Source: Corynebacterium hylobatis
GTDB lineage: Bacteria; Actinomycetota; Actinomycetes; Mycobacteriales; Mycobacteriaceae
Length of the DNA: 64,000 nucleotides
Assembly: GCF_003955685.1 (NCBI RefSeq)
Contig: NZ_RXHJ01000008.1
Location: 62,001-126,000, forward strand
Reading direction: 5' to 3'
Shown here: positions 1 through 8,809 of the stretch, one piece after another
Position numbering within the stretch: position 1 is the stretch's first letter
Layout of the letters: each line of letters begins with the position of its first letter
Program-made: the position numbers and the translations under genes
Notes under the pieces: model-generated
What the model was told of the DNA's origin: nothing
The model's input: only the letters and a program-made list of their open reading frames with translations
Database searches by the model: none

Positions 1-421
1 CGACCTGGTCCAGCAGGCTGGCCGGCGGACCCAGCGGACCGGAGAACTGGCGCGCCAGGGCCTGACCCTTGTCGGCGAGTTCCCGGACCACATCAACGGG
101 GATGTTGCCCACCAGCATGAAACCCTCGGCGGGCGGCAGTGCGCCGGGCCAGTTCGGGTCACGGGCGGGCCCGATGGTCTCGGAGCCGTCGCGGAGGGCG
201 TCGAGAAGCTCCATCGCAGAGACCACCGCTCCGTCACGGGAGGCGGTGCCCTGGATGCGGCGTGAGGCGACAACCTGGAACGGGGTGGTGACGAACACGT
301 CCACCCACTCGCCCAGTTGACGGAACCTCACGGAGGCGGAGGCGTCGAGATCCACCGAGCGGCCGATCAGCGACTGCAGTCCCGGCGCGCCGTCGAGGAT
401 CCGCAGCGATTCGGTGATCAC
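1..421 (-). CDS. Conserved hypothetical protein, C-terminus beyond window
   Basis: The minus-strand frame opens at a GTG that overlaps the stop of the upstream thioesterase gene (GTGA overlap), so the two are almost certainly co-translated. About 140 residues are visible; the rest lies before base 1. The product starts VITESLRILDG and has no signal peptide or membrane segment in this part. I do not recognise a catalytic motif. Its tight coupling to an acyl-CoA thioesterase suggests a related role, which is inference only. Confidence 0.7.
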   Translation of the reverse strand, partial: MITESLRILDGAPGLQSLIGRSVDLDASASVRFRQLGEWVDVFVTTPFQVVASRRIQGTASRDGAVVSAMELLDALRDGSETIGPARDPNWPGALPPAEGFMLVGNIPVDVVRELADKGQALARQFSGPLGPPASLLDQV

Positions 422-867
422 TGCGCGGAGTCGCCGGCCTCGAGCTCATCCACGTCGGCGGCACGGGTGAGGATCTTGATCTCCTTCTGTGTGATCGACC
501 GCGGGCGCTCGGTGTTCATGTCGATGGCCACCTGCACGCACTCGACGATGCAGGCGACCCGGCCCTGACGGTCCTTGATCTCCTGGCGGGTGGTGAAGGA
601 GGTGTTGCCGATCTCCACGACCTGCGTCTCGATGAGCAGCTCAGTTGTGTCGGGCAGCACCGGACGCAGGTAATCGACGTCCAGGTGCCGGACGAAAACC
701 GCGAAGTCGTGGCCCCGGGCGGTGAACTCGTCCTCGGCGAACTGCAGACGCGCCTCCTGGGCGACCTCCACGTAGTTCGCGTTCATGATGTGGCCGTAAC
801 GGTCAAAATCGGACCATCGGACCGGCACGCTCGTGACGTGCAGGGCGGAGTTCTGGTCGGCGTTCAT
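418..867 (-). CDS. Acyl-CoA thioesterase, 4HBT hotdog fold
   Basis: The 149-residue product is a single hotdog domain of the 4-hydroxybenzoyl-CoA thioesterase/YbgC/FadM class. The family signature is near the N-terminus: WSDFDRYGHIMNANY (around residues 18-32), with the Asp and the following Asn-Tyr segment that bind and hydrolyse the acyl-CoA thioester. Length is normal for the family. It is likely cytosolic and releases fatty acids from CoA; the exact chain length cannot be read. It overlaps the next gene by four bases and forms a two-gene operon with it. Confidence 0.87.
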   Translation of the reverse strand: MNADQNSALHVTSVPVRWSDFDRYGHIMNANYVEVAQEARLQFAEDEFTARGHDFAVFVRHLDVDYLRPVLPDTTELLIETQVVEIGNTSFTTRQEIKDRQGRVACIVECVQVAIDMNTERPRSITQKEIKILTRAADVDELEAGDSAQ

Positions 868-1004
868 ACGGGGGAGGTTCCTCTTCCGGTATTGCTCTGG
901 GTCTCGCCCGGTCTCGCACGGCGGGCGCGTGTATTCCCATCCAATCTATACCGGATCAGTCCGAAGAGGGGTCCGGGGCGGCGGAGAGTCGGTGGACGGC
1001 GTTA

Positions 1005-1424
1005 TCAGCCCTCAAGTTCCGCGATGAGCTGCCGGACGCGGGCGTCGATGTCGTCACGCACCAGGCGCATGCGTTCGGCACCCTCGATGCCGCGCTCCGA
1101 CGGCTCGTCGGTCACCCAGCGCTCCAGTGTTCCGCGCGCGTCCGCCGGCAGCTCCAGTTCGGCGTCGGCACCGAGGATGATGGTGCGGTCAACCCGGCGC
1201 AGCAGCTCGGGGTCAACGCCCTTGGGGGTTCCCCGGGACATGTCGGCGCCGACCTCCGCGATCACCTCGATGGACTGGGCGTTGAGCCTGGTGCCCGGTT
1301 TCGTGCCGGCGGAGTGGATCTCCAGGCGACCACCGGCGTGCTGCTCGGCAAGTGCGGCAGCCATCTGGGACTTGCCGCCGTTGCCGACGCAGACGAACAG
1401 GACAGACGGGGTGGTGGCGGTCAT
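1005..1424 (-). CDS. arsC: Arsenate reductase, mycothiol-dependent type
   Basis: The 139-residue protein has the low-molecular-weight tyrosine phosphatase fold, with the anion loop [11 protein letters not shown] near residues 11-21. This differs from the CX5R loop of thioredoxin-coupled ArsC (Lys replaces Arg) and matches the C. glutamicum ArsC1/ArsC2 type, which forms an arseno-mycothiol adduct later reduced by mycoredoxin. No second or third redox cysteine is visible, in line with that mechanism. Its start overlaps the acr3 stop by four bases, so reduction of As(V) is coupled to As(III) export. Confidence 0.9.
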   Translation of the reverse strand: MTATTPSVLFVCVGNGGKSQMAAALAEQHAGGRLEIHSAGTKPGTRLNAQSIEVIAEVGADMSRGTPKGVDPELLRRVDRTIILGADAELELPADARGTLERWVTDEPSERGIEGAERMRLVRDDIDARVRQLIAELEG

Positions 1425-2545
1425 GATGCGACGGTTTCCTTTTCGGTGGCGGTGAGGGTCTGAATGGAGGCGGTCCTGCCGGCCGGCAGGGTGGGATCAT
1501 TGGGGAAGAGCTTCGGACCCAACCACAGCATGACGTAGACCAGCCCCACGAGCACGGGGATCTCGATGAGCGGGCCGATGGTGCCGGCCAGCGCCTGGGC
1601 CGAGGTCGCCCCGAAGGTGCCGATGGCCACCGCGATGGCCAGCTCGAAGTTGTTGCCTGCGGCGGTGAAGGACACCGACGCTGACTGGGCGTAGCCCATG
1701 CCCGAGGCCCTGGAGGCCGCAAGGGAGATGAAGAACATGCCGACGAAGTAGATCAGCAGTGGCACGGCCAGTCGCGCCACGGTCCAGGGCTGGGAGGTGA
1801 TCTGTTCGCCCTGCAGGGAAAACAGCAGGACGATCGTGTACAGCAGGCCGATCAGGGACAGCGGAGAGATGGCGGGGATGAACTTCGACTCGTACCAGGC
1901 CCGGCCCCTGATCTTTTCACCGATGATCCGGGAGAGGACACCGGCCAGCAGGGGGATGCCGAGGAAAACGAGGACGGCGGTGACGATGGCCCAGAAGGAG
2001 AAATCGGCGGAAGTGGTCTCCAGGCCCAGCCAGGAGGGCAGGACCTGCAGGTAGAACCAGCCGAGCACACCGAACATGAGCACCTGGAACACGGAGTTGA
2101 CCGCCACCAGCACGGCGGTGGCCTCCCGGTCACCGCAGGACATGTCGCTCCACACCAGCACCATGGCGATGCAGCGGGCCAGGCCGACGATGATCAGGCC
2201 GGTGCGCAGTTCCGGTTCGTCCGGCAGGAAGGTCCAGGCCAGGGCGAACATGAGGGCCGGGCCGACGATCCAGTTGAGGATGAGCGAGACGCTCATCAGG
2301 CGCTTGTCCGAGGTGATCTCACGGGTCTTGTCGTAGCGGACCTTGGCCAGCGGCGGATACATCATGACCAGCAGGCCCAGCGCGATCGGCAGCGAGATGC
2401 CGCCGACCTCCATGGAGCCGAGGAAGGGGGCCAGCCCGGGGATGCCGCGGCCCAGCAGGAGTCCGAGCGCCATCGCGAGGATGATCCAGACCGGAATATA
2501 TTTGTCGAGGAAGGAAATACGGGCGGGCCTGACTGGTGCGGTCAT
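1421..2545 (-). CDS. acr3: Arsenite efflux permease, ACR3 family
   Basis: About 374 residues with roughly ten hydrophobic segments; starts [19 protein letters not shown], typical of ACR3 carriers. It exports arsenite across the inner membrane using the proton motive force. The family's conserved cysteine is visible in the segment [14 protein letters not shown] chose the ATG at 2545 because AAAGG lies eight bases before it and the length then fits the family; an upstream in-frame ATG at 2611 would run into the divergent arsR promoter. It is followed by arsC in the same operon. Confidence 0.92.
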   Translation of the reverse strand: MTAPVRPARISFLDKYIPVWIILAMALGLLLGRGIPGLAPFLGSMEVGGISLPIALGLLVMMYPPLAKVRYDKTREITSDKRLMSVSLILNWIVGPALMFALAWTFLPDEPELRTGLIIVGLARCIAMVLVWSDMSCGDREATAVLVAVNSVFQVLMFGVLGWFYLQVLPSWLGLETTSADFSFWAIVTAVLVFLGIPLLAGVLSRIIGEKIRGRAWYESKFIPAISPLSLIGLLYTIVLLFSLQGEQITSQPWTVARLAVPLLIYFVGMFFISLAASRASGMGYAQSASVSFTAAGNNFELAIAVAIGTFGATSAQALAGTIGPLIEIPVLVGLVYVMLWLGPKLFPNDPTLPAGRTASIQTLTATEKETVAS

Positions 2546-2625
2546 CGGCGACCTTTCGAGGTATTGACGTGTATCGATATCCAAACTACTTCCCTTATCG
2601 ATGGCCGTCAATATATGCTGGCCAC
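2546..2625. promoter_or_regulatory. Divergent ars promoter region with candidate ArsR site
   Basis: The 80-bp gap between acr3 and arsR is A+T-rich and holds two copies of ATCGAT about 20 bp apart (near 2573 and 2597), which could form an ArsR operator; this is inference. For arsR, TATGCT at 2614-2619 lies six bases before its ATG, so arsR mRNA is probably leaderless. Confidence 0.45.
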
Positions 2626-2973
2626 ATGACGGTCGTCCGAATTCTTCCCCTGTCCGACCTCTCCGAATGCTGTTCCCTGGGCAGCGGCCCGCTCAGCGAC
2701 GACGAGGCCACGCGCTACGCCGCCCTGTTCAAGGTGCTGGCCGAGCCTGCCCGGCTGCGGATCCTCTCGCAGCTGGCCGCCGGCGGCTGCGGGCCGGTCA
2801 GCGTCAACGAACTCACCGAGCGACTCGGACTGAGCCAGCCGACCGTCTCACACCACCTGAAGAAACTGACCGAGGCCGGCCTGCTGCACCGTTTCCGGGA
2901 GGGGCGCACGGTGATCCACTCGGTACGCCCTGAGCTGTTCGCCGAGCTGCGAACCGTCCTCCAGATGGACTGA
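2626..2973 (+). CDS. arsR: Arsenic-responsive repressor ArsR
   Basis: A 115-residue winged-helix ArsR/SmtB repressor. Cysteines fall at positions 15, 16 (ECCSLG) and 55 (GGCGPV), the same three that bind As(III) in C. glutamicum ArsR; this is a different site from the CVCDL site of the E. coli protein. The recognition helix region reads LSQPTVSHHLKKL. It is divergent from acr3-arsC and 42 bp upstream of the flavin monooxygenase gene, and presumably represses both directions until arsenite binds. Confidence 0.92.
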   Translation: MTVVRILPLSDLSECCSLGSGPLSDDEATRYAALFKVLAEPARLRILSQLAAGGCGPVSVNELTERLGLSQPTVSHHLKKLTEAGLLHRFREGRTVIHSVRPELFAELRTVLQMD

Positions 2974-3014
2974 CCCTCAGCCCTTGAAACGGAACAGGAG
3001 CCAAGGACATTCTC

Positions 3015-4004
3015 ATGAGAAATCCGCACGTCTTCGGAGCGATCATCATCGGGGGCGGACAATCGGGCCTGGCCACCGCCTACTACCTGCGCCGGGCCGG
3101 GGTGGACACCCTCATCCTCGACGACCAGGCCGCCCCCGGTGGAGCATGGCGGCATGTCTGGCCGTCCATGACGCTGTTCTCCACCGCCGACTTCTCCAAC
3201 CTGCCCGGCAGGCCGATGCCCGCCTTCGACGGTTTTCCCCCGGCCCGTCATGTCGTGGACTATCTGGCCGACTACGAGAAACGCTACGACTTCACCATTC
3301 ACCGCCCCGTCCGCGTCACCCGGGTGGATCATGACGAAGGGCTGTTCACCGTCCACTCCCCCGAGCAGTCCTGGCTGGCCAGAAACGTTGTCGCAGCCAC
3401 GGGAACCTGGTCGGCGCCCTTCGTCCCGGCGTACCCGGGCGCCTTCACCGGGACGCAGTGGCACTCGGCGAACTACCCCGGCGCCGAGCCCTTCCAGGGG
3501 CAGTCAGTGGCTGTGGTCGGGGCAGCGAACTCCGGCGCGCAGATCGCGGCAGAACTCAGCCAGGTCGCCCGAGTCACCTGGTACACCCGGCACGAACCAC
3601 GCTGGATGCCCGACGACGTCGACGGGCGCGTGCTGTTCCGGCGAAACCGGCAGCGAGCCCTGGCGATCCTGCGCGCTGAAACCGACCCCGGACCCGACTC
3701 CCAACTGGGCGATATCGTCATGCTCCCCCACGTCCGCGAGGCCCGGGATTCCGGACGACTGACACCCACCCGCATGTTCGACTCCCTCGATGAGGTGAAG
3801 TCCGACCACCTCATCTGGTGCACCGGTTTCCGACCCGCCCTCGGACCGGTCCGGGGGCTTCTCGACGGCCGCGTCCCGGCAATCCCCGGCCTGCACCTGG
3901 TCGGCTACGGCGACTGGACCGGCCCGGGATCAGCCACGATCACCGGGGTGGGCCCCTCCGCCAAGCAGGCGGCCCAGGAGATCAGTGCCGCTCTCGGCGC
4001 ATAA
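3015..4004 (+). CDS. arsO: ArsO-type flavin-dependent monooxygenase
   Basis: The 329-residue protein has an N-terminal FAD-binding GGGQSGLA motif (about residues 13-20) and an internal NAD(P)H-binding motif, VVGAANSGAQIA (about 167-178). This is the layout of class B flavin monooxygenases of the ArsO group often found in ars clusters. Substrate is uncertain; an oxidation linked to arsenic resistance is usually proposed. AGGAG precedes the start. It follows arsR on the same strand, so the same repressor should control it. Confidence 0.8.
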   Translation: MRNPHVFGAIIIGGGQSGLATAYYLRRAGVDTLILDDQAAPGGAWRHVWPSMTLFSTADFSNLPGRPMPAFDGFPPARHVVDYLADYEKRYDFTIHRPVRVTRVDHDEGLFTVHSPEQSWLARNVVAATGTWSAPFVPAYPGAFTGTQWHSANYPGAEPFQGQSVAVVGAANSGAQIAAELSQVARVTWYTRHEPRWMPDDVDGRVLFRRNRQRALAILRAETDPGPDSQLGDIVMLPHVREARDSGRLTPTRMFDSLDEVKSDHLIWCTGFRPALGPVRGLLDGRVPAIPGLHLVGYGDWTGPGSATITGVGPSAKQAAQEISAALGA

Positions 4005-4166
4005 GCCCGGATCCACCGATTGGGCTGCGGTTATTGCGGCGTGTTAAACGACGAGATGCCCCTGCGATCAGGATAAATGGGGCTTAGACAGTTCACTTTC
4101 CTACAGCTCCAGGAGCATCCCGCAGGTGCAAGAACAAGCCCTCTGCCAGGCAGAGCAGAACGGCCT
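4005..4166. other. Intergenic spacer without recognised gene
   Basis: About 160 bp between the convergent arsO and tetR genes. I see no ORF with homology, no tRNA and no strong terminator hairpin. Confidence 0.4.
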
Positions 4167-4784
4167 TTAACTGCCATTTCCATCGCCTGGCCTGAGCAGA
4201 GGCAGGCATATATCGTCAATGATCCGGTCAATCTCGCGGTCTCTCAGCGGCGCCGTATCGGGCCTTCCGGTGAAGAAGAGTTCATTTCGCATCAGGACGA
4301 TGGGCAGTTCGGCGACATGCTCGGGCAGTGGCCTGCTGCCGATCTCGCCCCGCTCACGCGCAGCGGCCAGAACCACGTGGAGTGCGTCACGGGCCCAGGA
4401 AGTCGTGGTCTCGGTGAGCTTCGGGATCTGCTCGGGCGGCAATTCGGCCAGGATGCCCCGCAATGTCTCGATGCCGATGCGGGAGAAGCGCTCGAAGACA
4501 GCTCGTGCGAGCAGCCTGAAGTCTTCGCGCAGGTCGCCCGTGCTGGTGGGTTCCGGGTCCGAAGGAGTGGGTCTGATCCAGGCGTCGACCACCATGAGCG
4601 CGCGCGATTCGTAGCGGCGGTAGATCACTGGCTTGGATGTCTGCGCGCGCCGGGCGACCCCCTCGAAGGTGAGTGCGGCGTATCCGTGCGCCTCAAGCTC
4701 GTCGCGCACGGCCTGACGGATCGCCTCATCCAGTTCCGCGCCACGGCGCCGCGTGGCTTTCGCAGGCGATTCTTGCGATGACAA
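4167..4784 (-). CDS. TetR-family transcriptional repressor
   Basis: The 205-residue protein has a TetR DNA-binding domain at residues 15-62 (recognition segment TSKPVIYRRYESR) and a C-terminal all-helical ligand domain. It is divergent from a membrane transporter, and both sides of the shared promoter carry the same 15-bp operator-like palindrome (4802-4816 and 4849-4863), so it very likely represses itself and the transporter. Downstream of the transporter is a CYP102 P450 remnant; CYP102A1 of Bacillus megaterium is controlled by the TetR-type BM3R1, which makes fatty-acid-like ligands a reasonable guess. Confidence 0.85.
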   Translation of the reverse strand: MSSQESPAKATRRRGAELDEAIRQAVRDELEAHGYAALTFEGVARRAQTSKPVIYRRYESRALMVVDAWIRPTPSDPEPTSTGDLREDFRLLARAVFERFSRIGIETLRGILAELPPEQIPKLTETTTSWARDALHVVLAAARERGEIGSRPLPEHVAELPIVLMRNELFFTGRPDTAPLRDREIDRIIDDICLPLLRPGDGNGS

Positions 4785-4801
4785 TGGGGCTCCTTGGTCA
4801 A

Positions 4802-4816
4802 GATACGTTGCGTTTC
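4802..4816. promoter_or_regulatory. Operator-like palindrome, tetR side
   Basis: GATACGTTGCGTTTC is an imperfect copy of the perfect palindrome at 4849-4863 (12 of 15 bases shared). It lies 18 bp before the tetR start, where a repressor would block tetR transcription. Confidence 0.65.
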
Positions 4817-4848
4817 TTGTTCCTCAAGCATACGCTATCGCCATGCAC

Positions 4849-4863
4849 GATACGCAGCGTATC
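4849..4863. promoter_or_regulatory. Perfect 15-bp palindromic operator, transporter side
   Basis: GATACGCAGCGTATC is a perfect inverted repeat (7+1+7), ending 19 bp before the transporter start and just before its AAGGAG ribosome site. Its centre is 47 bp from that of the second copy. Size and symmetry fit a TetR dimer site. Confidence 0.72.
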
Positions 4864-4882
4864 TTATTCAAAGGAGTTTCCC

Positions 4883-5983
4883 GTGACTGATCCCACTCAC
4901 CGAGCCGGATGGGGCCGCTGGTTTCGGCCCTTCATCGTCGTTCTGGTCGCCCTTGCAGCCGGGGTGCTGCTGGTCGCTCCGATGGTGACGATGGAACCGC
5001 GTGAGCTTCCGATCGCGGTCGTCGATCTCGATGCGGGCTTCGAGACCCCGCAGGGCACGCTCGCGGCCGGGGAACAGGTCGTCGGCACGGTCACTGCGAG
5101 CGGTGCCGACGGCATGCTCGCCTGGCAGAGCCTCGACTCCCAGGAGACGCTGGATGAGGCGCTGGAGAACAACGACATCTATGCGGCTCTCGTGGTCCCA
5201 TCGGATTTCAGCGAGTCTCAGGTGATGGCCCGACAGGGCGCGGGAGAGGTGTCACCGTTGACGTTGATCGTCAATGAGGGCAAGCATCCGATGGTGAGCG
5301 CTCAACTGTCCGGCTCGATCGATGAGCTGACCGCCGGCATCGATGTGCCGGTCGAGGTGGAAGCGTACAACGAGATCCCGGCTTCGTTGGGGTTGTCGGC
5401 CACGGTGCTGCCGATGCTGTTCATGATCCTCGTCTACCTCGCCAGCTACGTCGGCGGCATCGTGATCCGCTCTACCTTCCCCCTCTACGCCGGCGAGACG
5501 GCACAGACTCAAACCCCATCGAAGGGTCGAGGGGCAGCCACCCAGCTCGGACTCGCTGTCCTTACCGCGACGATCGTCGGAACCGTGTCTGCCGGCGTGC
5601 TCTCGGCGTTCGCACCGGATCTGGACTTCTCCTTCACCGGCGCAGCTGTGTTCCTCGCTATCGCATCGTTTGCCCTGATGACGCTCGTGATCGGCTCGAT
5701 CAACTGGCTCGGCATGGCGGGCATGATCGTGCCGGTCGCCGTCCTACTGCTGGGTCTGGGCACGGCGAACCTGCCCTACGAGTTCCTACCGAGCTTCTGG
5801 CAGGACTGGGTGTACCCGTGGAACCCGCTGCGCTTCCTCGCTGAAGGCTCTCGTGCATTGATGTTCCAGAGTGCTGGGTGGTGGAACCCCGCCACACTCG
5901 GACTGATCGTAACCGGGGTCGTGGGTGTCGCACTCGTGGGAACGTCGGTGCTGAAGCCCGCCAAGAAGGAGGTCAACCGATGA
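4883..5983 (+). CDS. ABC-2/YhgE-Pip-like membrane protein
   Basis: About 366 residues from the GTG at 4883, which has AAGGAG seven bases upstream; earlier in-frame starts lie within or beyond the operators. Topology: one N-terminal membrane helix (about residues 14-35), an extracytoplasmic domain of roughly 150 residues, then five to six helices toward the C-terminus. This one-plus-many layout is that of ABC-2/YhgE-Pip-type proteins linked to export of lipophilic compounds. No ATPase gene is adjacent. The stop overlaps the start of the P450 remnant (ATGA), so the two were once co-translated. Substrate unknown. Confidence 0.75.
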   Translation: MTDPTHRAGWGRWFRPFIVVLVALAAGVLLVAPMVTMEPRELPIAVVDLDAGFETPQGTLAAGEQVVGTVTASGADGMLAWQSLDSQETLDEALENNDIYAALVVPSDFSESQVMARQGAGEVSPLTLIVNEGKHPMVSAQLSGSIDELTAGIDVPVEVEAYNEIPASLGLSATVLPMLFMILVYLASYVGGIVIRSTFPLYAGETAQTQTPSKGRGAATQLGLAVLTATIVGTVSAGVLSAFAPDLDFSFTGAAVFLAIASFALMTLVIGSINWLGMAGMIVPVAVLLLGLGTANLPYEFLPSFWQDWVYPWNPLRFLAEGSRALMFQSAGWWNPATLGLIVTGVVGVALVGTSVLKPAKKEVNR

Positions 5984-6276
5984 CGCCCGATAGCACGCTC
6001 GTCCCGATTCCGCAGCCGAGAACCCTGCCTGTGGCGGGAACCTGCTCGAGGTGGATATTCATGGAGGCATTCTCGGGGTGATGGACAAGGTCGCCGAGTA
6101 CGGCCCGATCTTCCGCTTCCGACTCCCCGGCACCGAGATGGTGATGGTCGCCTCCCAGGAACTCGTACACGAGCTGTACGACGAATCCCGCTTCGACAAG
6201 AAGGTGCACGGCGCGCTGCAAGGCGTGCGGGACTTCGCCGGCGACGGCCTGTTCACCGCGACACCGAGGAGCCGAA
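5980..6276 (+). pseudogene. Decayed N-terminus of a CYP102-type cytochrome P450
   Basis: The fragment starts with an ATG overlapping the transporter stop and encodes VPIPQPRTLPV, then after a one-base loss near 6034-6038 continues in a new frame with GNLLEVDIHGGILGV, FRFRLPG, DESRFDKKVHGAL and VRDFAGDGLFTA. A second one-base loss near 6258-6261 shifts to DTEEP, after which similarity stops. These blocks are typical of the first ~100 residues of self-sufficient P450/reductase fusions (CYP102, P450-BM3 group). The haem-binding cysteine and the reductase are absent, so the gene is dead. Confidence 0.85.
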
Positions 6277-6324
6277 ATCAGATCAGAAACTCGACCCAAA
6301 GCTCATCGGTGGATCGAGGATAAG

Positions 6325-6362
6325 CCGAAGGCCTGCACCCTGTGCAGGGTGCAGGCCTTCGG
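6325..6362 (-). terminator. Terminator of ettA
   Basis: A perfect inverted repeat (arms 6325-6340 and 6347-6362, extendable almost to the centre) lies 28 bp after the ettA stop; minus-strand bases after the stem include a short T-containing run. Confidence 0.75.
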
Positions 6363-6389
6363 GAGTTGCGTCGTGCTGACCGATCAGGA

Positions 6390-8060
6390 CTAGCGGGTCA
6401 GGCGGCGGTGGGTGACACGCGAAGGACGTGCGGCGTCGGCGCCGAGGCGCTCGACCTTGTTCTTCTCGTAGTCGCCGAAGTTGCCCTCGAACCAGTACCA
6501 GCGGCCCTCCTCCACGTTGCCTTCCCAGGCGAGGATGTGGGTACAGGTGCGGTCCAGGAACCAGCGGTCGTGGGAGATGACCACGGCGCAGCCCGGGAAT
6601 TCGGTGAGCGCGTTCTCCAGGGAACCGAGTGTCTCCACGTCGAGGTCGTTTGTCGGCTCATCGAGCAGGATCAGGTTGCCGCCCTGCTTGAGGGTCAGCG
6701 CCAGGTTCAGCCGGTTGCGCTCACCACCCGAGAGCACCTTCGACGGCTTCTGCTGGTCCGCGCCCTTGAAACCGAAGGCGGACAGGTAGGCGCGCGAAGG
6801 CATCTCGTTCTGGCCGACGTGGATGTAGTCCAGGCCGTCGGAGACGACCTGCCACACGGTCTGCTCCGGGTCGATGTTCTCGCGGCCCTGGTCCACGTAG
6901 GACAGCTTGACGGTGTCGCCGACCTCGACGCTGCCGGCGTCCGGCTGCTCAAGGCCGACAATGGTCTTGAACAGGGTGGTCTTGCCCACGCCGTTCGGAC
7001 CGATGACGCCGACGATGCCGTTGCGCGGCAGGGTGAAGGAGAGGTCCTTGATCAGGGTGCGGCCGTCGAAGCCCTTCTCCAGGTCCTTGACCTCCACGAC
7101 CTTGTTGCCCAGGCGCGGCGGGGTCGGGATCTGGATCTCCTCGAAGTCCAGCTTCCTGTACTTCTCGGCCTCGGCGGCCATCTCCTCGTAGCGCTCCAGA
7201 CGGGCCTTGTTCTTGGCCTGACGTGCCTTCGGGGAGGAGCGCACCCAGGCGAGCTCGTCCTTCAGGCGCTTCTGCAGCTTCTGATCCTTCTTGCCGGAGA
7301 CCTCGAGGCGTTCGGCCTTCTTCTCCAGGTAGGTGGAGTAGTTGCCCTCGTAGGGGTGCAGCTGGCCGCGGTCGACCTCACAGATCCACTCCGCGACGTG
7401 GTCGAGGAAGTAACGGTCGTGGGTGACGGCCAGGACAGCGCCCTTGTAGTCGGCGAGGTGCTTCTCCAGCCACAGGACGGACTCGGCGTCCAGGTGGTTG
7501 GTGGGCTCATCGAGCAGCAGCAGGTCCGGCTCGGACAGCAGCAGCTTGGCAAGGGCAACGCGGCGGCGCTCACCACCGGAGAGGTGGGTGACCGGGGAAT
7601 CCGACGGCGGGCAGCGCAGTGCCTCCATGGCCTGTTCGATCTTGGAGTCGACCTCCCACGCGTCTGCGGCGTCGAGGGCCTCCTGCAGGACGCCCATCTC
7701 CTCCATCAGCTCATCGGTGTAGTTGGTCGCCATCTCCTCGGCGATCGCCTCGAAGCGCTGCTTCTTCTCGAAGATCTCGCCGAGACCCTCCTCCACGTTC
7801 TCGCGGACGGTCTTCTCCTCGTTCAGCGGCGGCTCCTGCAGCAGGATGCCGACGGTGGCACCCGGCTGGAGGAAGGCCTCGCCGTTGGAGGGCTGGTCAA
7901 TACCTGCCATGACCTTGAGGACGGAGGACTTGCCGGCACCGTTGGGTCCGACGACGCCGATCTTGGCGCCCGGGTAAAAGGCCATCGTGACGTTGTCAAG
8001 GATGACCTTGTCGCCGACGACCCTTCGCACATTCTTCATCGTGTAGATGAACTCGGCCAT
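6390..8060 (-). CDS. ettA: Energy-dependent translational throttle EttA (ABC-F)
   Basis: The 556-residue protein has two ABC ATPase domains and no membrane part. Domain 1 shows GPNGAGKSS, LSGGERRR and LLLLDEPTNHLD; domain 2 shows GPNGVGKTT, LSGGERNR and LILLDEPTNDLD. Length and the linker between domains fit EttA, which binds the ribosomal E site and gates the first elongation step by ATP/ADP ratio. It is a core housekeeping gene here, flanked by accessory genes on its downstream side. Confidence 0.95.
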   Translation of the reverse strand: MAEFIYTMKNVRRVVGDKVILDNVTMAFYPGAKIGVVGPNGAGKSSVLKVMAGIDQPSNGEAFLQPGATVGILLQEPPLNEEKTVRENVEEGLGEIFEKKQRFEAIAEEMATNYTDELMEEMGVLQEALDAADAWEVDSKIEQAMEALRCPPSDSPVTHLSGGERRRVALAKLLLSEPDLLLLDEPTNHLDAESVLWLEKHLADYKGAVLAVTHDRYFLDHVAEWICEVDRGQLHPYEGNYSTYLEKKAERLEVSGKKDQKLQKRLKDELAWVRSSPKARQAKNKARLERYEEMAAEAEKYRKLDFEEIQIPTPPRLGNKVVEVKDLEKGFDGRTLIKDLSFTLPRNGIVGVIGPNGVGKTTLFKTIVGLEQPDAGSVEVGDTVKLSYVDQGRENIDPEQTVWQVVSDGLDYIHVGQNEMPSRAYLSAFGFKGADQQKPSKVLSGGERNRLNLALTLKQGGNLILLDEPTNDLDVETLGSLENALTEFPGCAVVISHDRWFLDRTCTHILAWEGNVEEGRWYWFEGNFGDYEKNKVERLGADAARPSRVTHRRLTR

Positions 8061-8134
8061 TTCTCCCCTTGTGTGTGATGCGTTAAAGACACTCCACAGG
8101 GTACATGACCGGCGTGTATATACCCGAACGGCCG

Positions 8135-8674
8135 CTAGAAGGGCGCATCCGGCTGTCCGGCCGCCCCCACCGGCTGCCCCAGGGGTGACTCCGGCAGGTG
8201 CGAGACATCGGTGAAGGAGTCGGCGGGCTGTTGTTTGATCTCGAGCTTCTGGTCGTAGATGTCGGCCATGTCCTGCTCGGGAATCTGGATGCCCTCGATG
8301 CGGCGTTCGCTGGCGTCCATCTTCCGGGAGGCGGCGATGTAGTAGGTCAGGTCAAGGCCGATGCTGCTGGCCTTGAGGACGAGCTGGGTGCGCGGCTTCT
8401 CCTCCCCGGTCACCTGCCATTCGGTGGTGACCAGGTGGCCGGTCGCGATGACCGGCATGCCCTTGTCCAGCGAGACCCTGCAGTGCCGGGCCAGCGAGCC
8501 CCAGGCCTCGACGGTGATGTAGGCCGCGTCGCCGTCGATCCACTTGTCGTCCTTGAGTACGCGGCGGTTCACGGCCACCCGCATGCTGACCAGGTCAGAT
8601 TTGGACGGTTCGAACTGTTTGAGGACGGGTGTCCGGGTCAGGTTGCCGGTGATGGTGGTGGTTGATGTTGCCAC
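8135..8674 (-). CDS. ssb: Single-stranded DNA-binding protein, second copy type
   Basis: About 179 residues from the GTG at 8674, which has AGGGGG about six bases upstream. The N-terminal 110 residues form an OB fold (TITGNLTRTPVLK, then VAVNRR, then AYITVEAWGSLA). The C-terminal tail is acidic-poor and ends DAPF rather than the usual DDDIPF, so contact with the replication partners of the main SSB may be weak. It may serve recombination or competence; that is inference. Confidence 0.85.
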   Translation of the reverse strand: MATSTTTITGNLTRTPVLKQFEPSKSDLVSMRVAVNRRVLKDDKWIDGDAAYITVEAWGSLARHCRVSLDKGMPVIATGHLVTTEWQVTGEEKPRTQLVLKASSIGLDLTYYIAASRKMDASERRIEGIQIPEQDMADIYDQKLEIKQQPADSFTDVSHLPESPLGQPVGAAGQPDAPF

Positions 8675-8809
8675 GGTAGTTCCCCCTGGTGTCTGTGAAT
8701 GATGGTGACACCCCGCACCCTGCCACTGCGGTGGGGCGGTGACAACGAGGCGTCGATAAGCCTGTGGACAGACCCCCGCCATCCACAGGCACGGGTGCAC
8801 CGTGCGGGA

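Noticed and set aside
4673..4882. Longer start of the transporter upstream of 4883
   Set aside because: It would overlap tetR and both operators; GTG 4883 has a strong ribosome site.
6342..8078. 578-codon plus-strand frame opposite ettA
   Set aside because: Antisense shadow of ettA.
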